This document shows positions 47,963 through 56,400 of a DNA stretch of 64,000 nucleotides, piece by piece; within the stretch, counting starts at the first letter, position 1; each line of letters starts with the position of its first letter. The notes beneath the pieces are model-generated. The model saw only the letters and a list, made by a program, of their open reading frames with translations. It did not search any database and was not told the DNA's origin. The DNA comes from Owenia fusiformis. Its lineage: Eukaryota; Annelida; Polychaeta; Sabellida; Oweniidae. The translations under genes and the position numbers were made by a program. The stretch is from the NCBI GenBank assembly GCA_903813345.2, contig CAIIXF020000002.1, positions 25,930,455-25,994,454 on the forward strand, read 5' to 3'.

Positions 47963-49830
47963 GACGTTCCAGTTGACTTTGTCGAACTGACTCACTGAGG
48001 CTGGGTCTTTATTTTAGCGACTTTGTCGAACGGACTTCCTGAGGAAGGTGATCCATTGGACTTAACCGGAGGAGGCTACCAGAGGGAGAAGAGGATCCAT
48101 TGGACTTAGCCAGAGGAGGCTACCAGAGGGAGAAGAGGATCCATTGGACTTAGCCAGAGGCTACCTGAGGGAGAAGAGGATCCATTGGACTTAGCCAGAG
48201 GAGGCTACCTGAGGGAGATGTTCCAGTTGACTTTGTCGAACGGACTCACTGAGGCTGGGTCTTTATTTTAGCGACTTTGTCGAACGGACTTCCTGAGGAA
48301 GGTGATCCATTGGACTTAGCCAGAGGAGGCTACCTGAGGGAGAAGAGGATCTACTGGACTTAGCCGGAAGAGGCTACCTGAGGGAGAAGAGGATCCATTG
48401 GACTTAGCTGGAGGAGGCTACCTGAGGGAGAAGAGGATCCATTGGACTTAGCCGGAGGAGGCTACCTGAGGGAGAAGACGTTCCATTGGACTTAGCCGGA
48501 GGAGGCTACCTGAGGGAGAAGAGGATCCATTGGACTTCACCGGAAGAGGCTACCTGAGGGAGACGTTCCAGTTGACTTTGTCGAACGGACTCACTGAGGC
48601 TGGGTCTTTATTTTAGCGACTTTGTCGAACGGACTTCCTTAGGAAGAGGATCCATTGGACTTAGCCAGAGGAGGCTACCTGAGGGAGAAGAGGATCCATT
48701 GGACTTAGCCAGAGGCTACCTGAGGGAGAAGAGGATCCATTGGACTTAGCTGAAGAGGCTACCTGAGGGAGAAGACGTTCCAGTTGACTTTGTCGAACGG
48801 ACTCACTGAGGCTGGGTCTTTATTTTAGCGACTTTGTCGAACGGACTTCCTGAGGAAGGTGATCCATTGGACTTAGCCAGAGGAGGCTACCTGAGGGAGA
48901 AGAGGATCCATTGGACTTAGCCAGAGGCTACCTGAGGGAGAAGAGGATCCATTGGACTTAGCTGAAGAGGCTACCTGAGGGAGAAGACGTTCCAGTTGAC
49001 TTTGTCGAACGGACTCACTGAGGCTGGGTCTTTATTTTAGCGACTTTGTCGAACGGACTTCCTGAGGAAGGTGATCCATTGGACTTACCCAGAGGAGGCT
49101 ACCTGAGGGAGAAGAGGATCCATTGGACTTAGCCAGAGGAGGCTACCTGAGGGAGAAGACGTTCCAGTTGACTTTGTCGAACGGACTCACTGAGGCTGGG
49201 TCTTTATTTTAGCGACTTTGTCGAACGGACTTCCTTAGGAAGAGGATCCATTGGACTTAGCCAGAGGAGGCTACCTGAGGGAGAAGAGGATCCATTGGAC
49301 TTAGCCAGAGGCTACCTGAGGGAGAAGAGGATCCATTGGACTTAGCTGAAGAGGCTACCTGAGGGAGAAGACGTTCCAGTTGACTTTGTCGAACGGACTC
49401 ACTGAGGCTGGGTCTTTATTTTAGCGACTTTGTCGAACGGACTTCCTGAGGAAGGTGATCCATTGGACTTACCCAGAGGAGGCTACCTGAGGGAGAAGAG
49501 GATCCACTGGACTTAGCTGAAGAAGCTACTTGAGGGAGAAGAGGATCCATTGGACTTAGCCAGAGGAGGCTACCTGGGGGAGAAGACGTTCCAGTTGACT
49601 TTGTCGAACGGACTCACTGAGGCTGGGTCTTTATTTCAGCGACTTTGTCGAACGGACTTCCTGAGGAAGGTGATCCATTGGACTTAGCTGGAGGAGGCTA
49701 CCTGAGGGAGAAGACGATTCACTAGACTTAGCCGGAGGAGGCTACCTGAGGGAGAAGAGGATCCACTAGACTTAGCCGGAGGAGGCTACCTGAGGGAGAA
49801 GAGGATACACTGGACGTAGCCGGAGGAGGT
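47963..49830 (+). repeat. Higher-order tandem array in the 5' LTR
   Basis: Roughly 42-44-bp subunits (GAGGATCCATTGGACTTAGC then CGGAGGAGGCTACCTGAGGG AGAA) are grouped in blocks, each opened by GTTCCAGTTGACTTTGTCGA and GGCTGGGTCTTTATTTTAGC. About eight blocks of about 170-350 bp, with deletions of AGG and substitutions. The subunit length is not a multiple of three, so the array is not coding. The same array lies at 61179-63046 in the 3' LTR. Confidence 0.92.
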
Positions 49831-49861
49831 TACCTGCACGAGACAAGATACTGGTCCTTGT

Positions 49862-50068
49862 ATGGAACTGGATGTTCTTTTCATCGCTTTGATTGTGGGC
49901 AGCATATCGTTTGTACTCCTTTGTTTGATGTTTGTTATTTGCACTCGTGTTTGCATTACCACTACAGACGAAGAATCTAATGATCAATCTGCTCTAGTAC
50001 CAACTAGACAAATTCCAGTGTTACAGTCATCGCTTGGCTTCAGCCTGAGTACAGTGAACTTTGTGTGA
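49862..50068 (+). CDS. LTR-encoded 68-residue single-pass membrane protein (hypothetical), 5' copy
   Basis: ATG-started frame just after the tandem array and 170 bp before the poly(A) signal. Residues about 3-32 are a strongly hydrophobic membrane span (L-F-I-A-L-I-V-G-S-I-S-F-V-L-L-C-L-M-F-V-I-C), followed by a short polar tail with T-T-T-D-E-E-S-N-D and a Ser-rich end. There is no cleavable signal, so it could be a signal-anchor protein. In the genomic RNA it would sit in both the 5' leader and the 3' UTR. No family recognised; coding status is unproven, but the frame is intact in both LTRs. It could also be a chance ORF in a T-rich stretch. Confidence 0.4.
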   Translation: MELDVLFIALIVGSISFVLLCLMFVICTRVCITTTDEESNDQSALVPTRQIPVLQSSLGFSLSTVNFV

Positions 50069-50237
50069 CTTCAATACAATCCCACAATTGATGTTTATAT
50101 GTATAGACTTACAGTGAATAACAATAACAACAACAACAACGAACATTGGTTCTATTCCAGTTTATTACAAGGACATTTTGCTATTTGATGTACACAATTT
50201 TGGGCCTACAGACGCCACAATATATCGTTTGTTGTGT

Positions 50238-50243
50238 AATAAA
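50238..50243 (+). terminator. LTR AATAAA poly(A) signal (copy at 63454-63459 in the 3' LTR)
   Basis: AATAAA about 130 bp before the LTR end. The 3' LTR copy would end the element's RNA, placing the R/U5 border near 50260 and 63476. Confidence 0.65.
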
Positions 50244-50371
50244 TATAATTTAATGTTCTGTTGAATCTTTGGTGCAAACACATTTAACGTGTGTCACGTA
50301 ACCCACAAGGTATACAGAGGTCTATTAGTCCACACTACCATAATATCCACAAAAAGGCCTAACTGTTACAC

Positions 50372-50390
50372 TGGTGGCAGCGGTGGGATT
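50372..50390 (+). other. Primer-binding site for tRNA-Leu
   Basis: TGGTGGCAGCGGTGGGATT, one base after the LTR end. Its complement is the 3' end of metazoan tRNA-Leu (AAG/UAG type), AATCCCACCGCTGCCA plus CCA, as I know it from vertebrate and invertebrate sequences; all 19 bases pair. Confidence 0.85.
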
Positions 50391-50432
50391 GAATTGTTTC
50401 CAAAGACGAGCCAGAACTAGAGAATTTACAAG

Positions 50433-53400
50433 ATGGACAAGATGGAACTAGAGGCAGGTCTTCCTTATCCAAGAGATGGAGACGAGTCTGACATGGAGAA
50501 GACAGTGTTCCTGAAACCAGAGTCAGCTGAAGTGGAAAATCCTGGAGCTGAAGATGAAACTTTACCTGTGCAACAAGATGGAAAACCATTGTCTGATCAA
50601 CCAGAGGATCAACTTGGTGTAGGCGCCAGAGCTAAAGATCCGAAGCTGGATTCTGAAATGAGCATTTTTCCTGGCATACAAAGTACAGGCTACTGGACAG
50701 GAGGAGACTTAGATAATATGGGAACTCCGGCACATCCCATGATTCGAGATAGAAGGAATCCTCCCCCAAGACCACGTTTCCCATTGACATCAACTATCAT
50801 TAATCGGCCCTCAGACAAAGTTCAAGCAGCCGAAGAGATGAGACAAGAACTAACTATGATTGAGGGACAGCTCAAAGGGAAGATGTCTGTGTTAGGTGAC
50901 ATTGCGGATACACAACAGAAACAGTTGAATGCCATAACAACAACTCAGCAGATACAGACCAGTAGCATGTCCCAAATAGTGGAACACCTTGCGGAGAGCA
51001 AGAATATTCAACAAGGCAGTGAGCAACAGCATGAGAGGCGACTACAAGAGATTGCGGGAATACAAGATCGCTGCTTACAAGAGATGCAACATCGCATGGA
51101 ATCTTTCCAGAAGACTATTGGTGAGTCTATTGACAAGTTGCACTCTACTTTGACCGTTCCTCCAGTTCAGCAAGAAGTCGTTTCGAGGTCTTGGAACTAT
51201 GAAGATGTTGGTTGTCCTTCAGAGTTTGATGAGAAACCTAGGTCAGATTCTGCAGGAAAATCTCGACCGTTCAAATCACCTACGATGCCAATGAGTCAAA
51301 AACAAGATTTAGTAGACGAAGATATTCCAGAGTCCTTTCCTCCTCAAAGGAAGCGACCATGGGCTTTACGAAGACAAGACAGAGTCTATGTGCCATCTAA
51401 ACACCAAACAGACCACAGAGATCCCACTATGCTGTTTAATAAACCTGATGAAGTGTATCTTCCTAGAGGCTGGGACGCTAACGAGTTTAAGAGCCAAAGA
51501 GAAAGGGATGGACATCCACCTAGAAGCAGTGATCATACGGCACCATATTCTGATATAAGAACTAGATTTGAAGAAGATAATAAATTCTCGGGTTTTGATT
51601 CCCCGGAACCAAAGATTTCGAAAGATGATACTAATATACCTGGTGTTTCTACAGATTTCCTCAAGATGTTCAACAAGTTGTCCCAAGATGACAGGTCCAA
51701 GTCCAAGAGTCGAATTAAGCCTGACACTTTTAATGGAACCACTCCATGGCAAGAGTATCGAGCTTACTTCGAGATTTGCTGTAAAGCCAATAGATGGACG
51801 TCAGAGGAGAAGAACGAGTACCTGGCCACAAGTCTGCGAGGTCCAGCACAGCAGATTGTGTTAGAGTTGGAAGAGGGATACACCTATGAGCAGTTGATCC
51901 TGGCCTTGGAGAAGAGGTTCGGGCCTGGTGGCAAAGCAGAAATCTATGAGGCGGAACTTGTTGGTCGAATGAGGAAGCCCAAAGAATCACTTCAAACCTT
52001 GGGTCAAGACATCCGACGTCTTACGGCATTGGCCTACCCTGAAATGAGCAGATCATCTCAAGACCGCCTTGCCAGACGCAGCTTTGAACAAGCTATAGTA
52101 GAAGAGGACATACGCAGAGCAATCCACGCAAAAGAATGTACTACTCTGGATAAGGCAATAGAAATCGCTCTGAAGGAAGAGTCCTACTTAGAGTCCGAAC
52201 GGATTAGAAAAGGACAAAAGCCAAAATACAGTAGAATAAGTGCGTTGGAAGAAAAAGAGAGCGAGTTCAAGCAGATTACCCAACTGATAGAGAATATCCA
52301 GAAAAGCGTACAAGTGGAATGCAGCAAGAACTTAGAGAAAATGGTGGAGTTATTGGAACAACAGAAGAAGCCTGGGTTCGAATCGAAAGGAAACCGAAAT
52401 AGAAAAGTTGAGTGCTTTTACTGCCATAAAGTAGGACACGTGATGGCCGACTGTTATTCGAGGAAGCGAAATGAAGAGAGAGCCAGAGAGGCCCAAGCTG
52501 GATCGAATCAGACTGCCCCGGTGAAATTCCTGTCTCATTCAGGGAGAGATGTTACCAAGAACAAGTCCCCTAAGGATGTTCGGAAGGTTATAGCTCACGG
52601 CGATGTTTGTGGCACTGATGTGATCTTTTTGTTAGATTCTGGAGCAGTGCGTACCATTGTGAGTGGTGAAGTTTATCGTAGGATGAACCCTCGATATCGC
52701 CCAAAGTTGTTACCTCCAAACCATGTTATGGTCCAAGCAGATGGGGAACCACTGGCCATGATGGGAGTTATCTTTGGTACTGTTAATATAGATGGACATA
52801 CAGAAGAGATGGAGATTGCTGTAGCCAACATAGACTTTGATGGAATTTTGGGAAGCGACTATTTATCTGCATCTGGAGCTATAGTAGATTACCATCGCTG
52901 TCGACTTAGTTTTGGGGCACAAGATAACTCTGGTGCAACAGAAGATCAACTTGATGATCCTGAGGGACCTGAGTTAGACGAATCTGATCACTTCTGTAGC
53001 TGCAGTACTAAGTTATCAAGAAATGAAAGCAGTAGTAGCGGCTCAGCATTGGAGGTTGTTGGATCCATGCCCAGGACTACAAAGAGTTTAAAAGAATCAG
53101 CTGAAGCTGGACCAAGTTCAACACAAGTGAAGAGAATGGTAGAACCTAGACCTGAGACACCTTCACCTAGAGTCAAGATAGAAATTCCTGATAGTCCCCT
53201 GTCTGTAGTCGAGGAAGACACAGAGGAATCAGAAGATTCTCAAGTTTTTGAGGATGCCCGGGAACTATTTGTACCTGAAACTCCGTCGCCTGAACCAGAG
53301 GTACAGTTTCCTGACAGTCCCCCAGCGGAACCTATCGTTATTCCAGAAACGCCACATGGGTCTCAAGAGAGTTTGGACTTGGAAGATGATGTATTTCCCG

Positions 53401-56400
53401 ATTTGAGACAGATGTGCGGTCAACAACAATCTACATTTTGTTACAACTGCTCTGAGGATGAAGTGGTCATACCTCCTTACTCTGGTAGATGTATCGAGGT
53501 TCGGTTGAGGGAACCACTAGTGGGGGTGGGCATTATTGAACCCCACTTATCTGATACCCAGATGGATGAACTTGAAGTGGTAACCATATTAGCTGATGCT
53601 AATCAGGTCAGCTATATAGAAGTGCGGAACAATAACGACTTCGAAGTATCCGTCCTCCAAGGAGAAACTTTGGGAGTCTTCACTTTGGTGGATGATGAGA
53701 CCTACCATGTGAATTTGGAAAAAGTTAAACAAGAGGTCGTTTGCCCACTTTCAACTTCAGAGGGAGCTGAAGAAGGACTTATACCATTGCCAGATTTTAT
53801 GCAGGCCTTATTTGAAAGAAGTTCATGTGGACTTACACAGAATCAGAGTGATCAACTTCAATCACTACTTGTGAGGAATCAAGATATTTTTGCCCAAAGA
53901 GATGGTGACTTGGGTAAGACAACTCTAGTAGAGCACAGCATGGACACTGGGAACACTCCACCAATAAAGCAAAGATATCGAATGTTACCCCGAAGTCGTC
54001 AGGATACTGTGACTGATCTTATTGAAGACATGATGAAGCGAGGTATAATCGAGCCCTCCCAGAGTCCGTGGGCGTCACCCATAGTACTTGTAAGAAAGAA
54101 AGATGGCTCATGGAGATTCTGCGTCGATTACCGAAAACTTAATAGTGTTACGAAGAAAGACGCTTTCCCGATTCCTAGAATCGATGAAACCTTGGATATG
54201 CTGAATGGATCGAAGTATTTCAGCACACTGGATCTTGCAAGTGGGTATTGGCAGGTCTTATTGGATAAAGATGCTCAAGAGAAGTCAGCGTTCACAGTAA
54301 GAGGTGGACTTTACCAATGGACTGTGATGCCATTTGGCTTATCGAATGCACCTTCGACATTTTGTCGCCTGATGGAAGAAGTTCTTAGTGGTTTGAAAGA
54401 TGATGGTTCTCTGGTTTATTTGGACGATGTGATTTCATTCGCCCCCACGTTTGAACAAGCGATTGGTCGCTTAGAAAGGGTATTTGGTTGTCTTCGCCGA
54501 GCTGGATTGAAGTTGAAACCTAGCAAGTGTACCCTGTTCCAGACTAAAGTGAACTTCCTCGGCCATGTTGTTTCTGGTGATGGCATTGCACCAGACCCGG
54601 AGAAGATAGCAGCTATGGTGAAGTACCCTACTCCAAGGACAGTAAAACATGTCCGACAATTTGTAGGAGGGGCTTCTTACTACAGAAGACATATCAAAAA
54701 CTTTGCCGAAATAGCCGGTCCTTTGCACAAGTTGACACGAAAGAATCAGAGATTTATGTGGAATCCTGAAGCAGAGGAGGCCTTTGTTGCTTTGAAGGAG
54801 ATGTTAACTACAGCACCTATCTTATCTTTTCCCAGAGATGATTGTCCCTATATTTTAGACACGGATGCCAGTCATGAAGCTTTGGGTGCTGTGTTATCCC
54901 AGATTCAGGACAATGAAGAGCGGGTGATATACTATGCAAGTCATCGGTTGAATGGACCAGAGTTGAATTACTGCGTGACTCGCAAGGAACTTTTAGCTGT
55001 GGTATTTTTTGTCAAGTATTTTCGCCAATACTTGCATGGAGTCAGATTTACCATTCGTTCAGACCATGGATCATTGAGGTGGTTAACTAACTTCAGGAAT
55101 CCAGAGGGACAACTAGCTCGATGGCTGGAGGTACTACAGGAGTATAACTACCAACTGGAATATCGCCCGGGACCAAAACATGCGAACGCTGATGTTATGT
55201 CCAGACGGCCCTGTCACCAGTGTTCTCATTGTGATGAGGTGGAACAGGAAGATGTGCTTCAGGTACCAATCTCTGTGGTCTCTGTTGAACCAACTTGGAC
55301 TTTGGAGAAAATTGCGGAGGCACAAGGACAAGATCCTGAGATACAGCCTATATTAGAGGCTCTGCGAACTTCTTCAATCAGACCAACTTGGGATAAGATC
55401 AGTTACAATTCGCCCGCTACAAAGCATTATTGGCACCTTTGGAATCAACTTGAGATCAACAACAATGTACTCTGCAACAGATGGGAGGATGCCAGTGGGG
55501 AGCATGGTCATCTACAGATACTAGTTCCATCTCCAATGAAGGCGATTGTTCTAGAGATGAGCCACTCTAACAAGGTTGCCGGACATTTTGGTGTCCGTCG
55601 CACCTTCCTGAAGAGCCGACAGAGATTCTATTGGTTTGAGCAGAGAGTCGATGTTAGAGGAGTTGTGCGCTCTTGCCACACCTGTGGAACCAGAAGAAAA
55701 CCCTTGAAAGCTAGAAGAGCTCCCATGCAGGTCCAAGGAGTTAGTTCTCCTATGGAGCGTTATGCTGTGGATATTTTGGGACCATTCCCTGAGACACCAA
55801 GAGGGAATAAGGTGATAATGGTGTGTGCCGACTACTTCTCGAAGTGGGTTGAAGCCTACCCTCTCCCTAATCAAGAAGCCACAACTGTAGCTGATAAGTT
55901 GGTAAACGAGGTTGTTTGCAGATTTGGAGCCCCAGCAGAACTGCACTCAGATCAAGGCAGAAATTTTGAGTCTCATGTATTTCAAGAAATCTGTGAATTG
56001 ATGGGGATTCACAAGACCCGTACTACACCCTTCCATCCGCAGAGCGACGGGATGGTGGAGAGGTACAATCGGACTCTATTGGATACTATTGCTAAACTGT
56101 TACAGCCTGATGTTCATCAATACGACTGGGATGTGCAGATTCCTTATGCATTGCTGGCCTATCGCACATCCACTCACGAGGCGACAGGGGAGACACCAGC
56201 AATGATGATGTTCGGAAGGGAGTTGGCTGTGCCAGTATCCTGGATAGTGGAAAACCCTGTATCAGAAGAAACTAAGACGGATTACGTGATTGAACTTAGA
56301 CAAGGCTTAAGAGATGCACATGAGCGCGCCAGCCAAGTGTTGAAGAAAGCCAATCAACGGCAACGAGATGCTTATGATCGGCGGGTTTCAGGGAAGGGAT

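Larger units (their letters stand above)
46119..50370 (+). repeat. 5' LTR, 4,252 bp
   Basis: Layout: U3 of about 660 bp with a CRE-like TACGTCA at 46753-46759 and TATATAA at 46778; a transcribed region with a 100-bp tandem array, a second composite array, then a 68-codon ORF; an AATAAA at 50238; and about 110 bp of U5. The implied R region (about 46808 to 50260) is nearly 3.5 kb, which is extraordinary. A good donor-like CAG|GTTAGT at 46385-46393 lies upstream of the TATA box and would only matter if transcription starts earlier. Confidence 0.95.

Noticed and set aside
49772-49987. 71-residue minus-strand ORF in each LTR (also 62988-63203)
   Set aside because: Shadow antisense to the membrane-protein ORF and array end.
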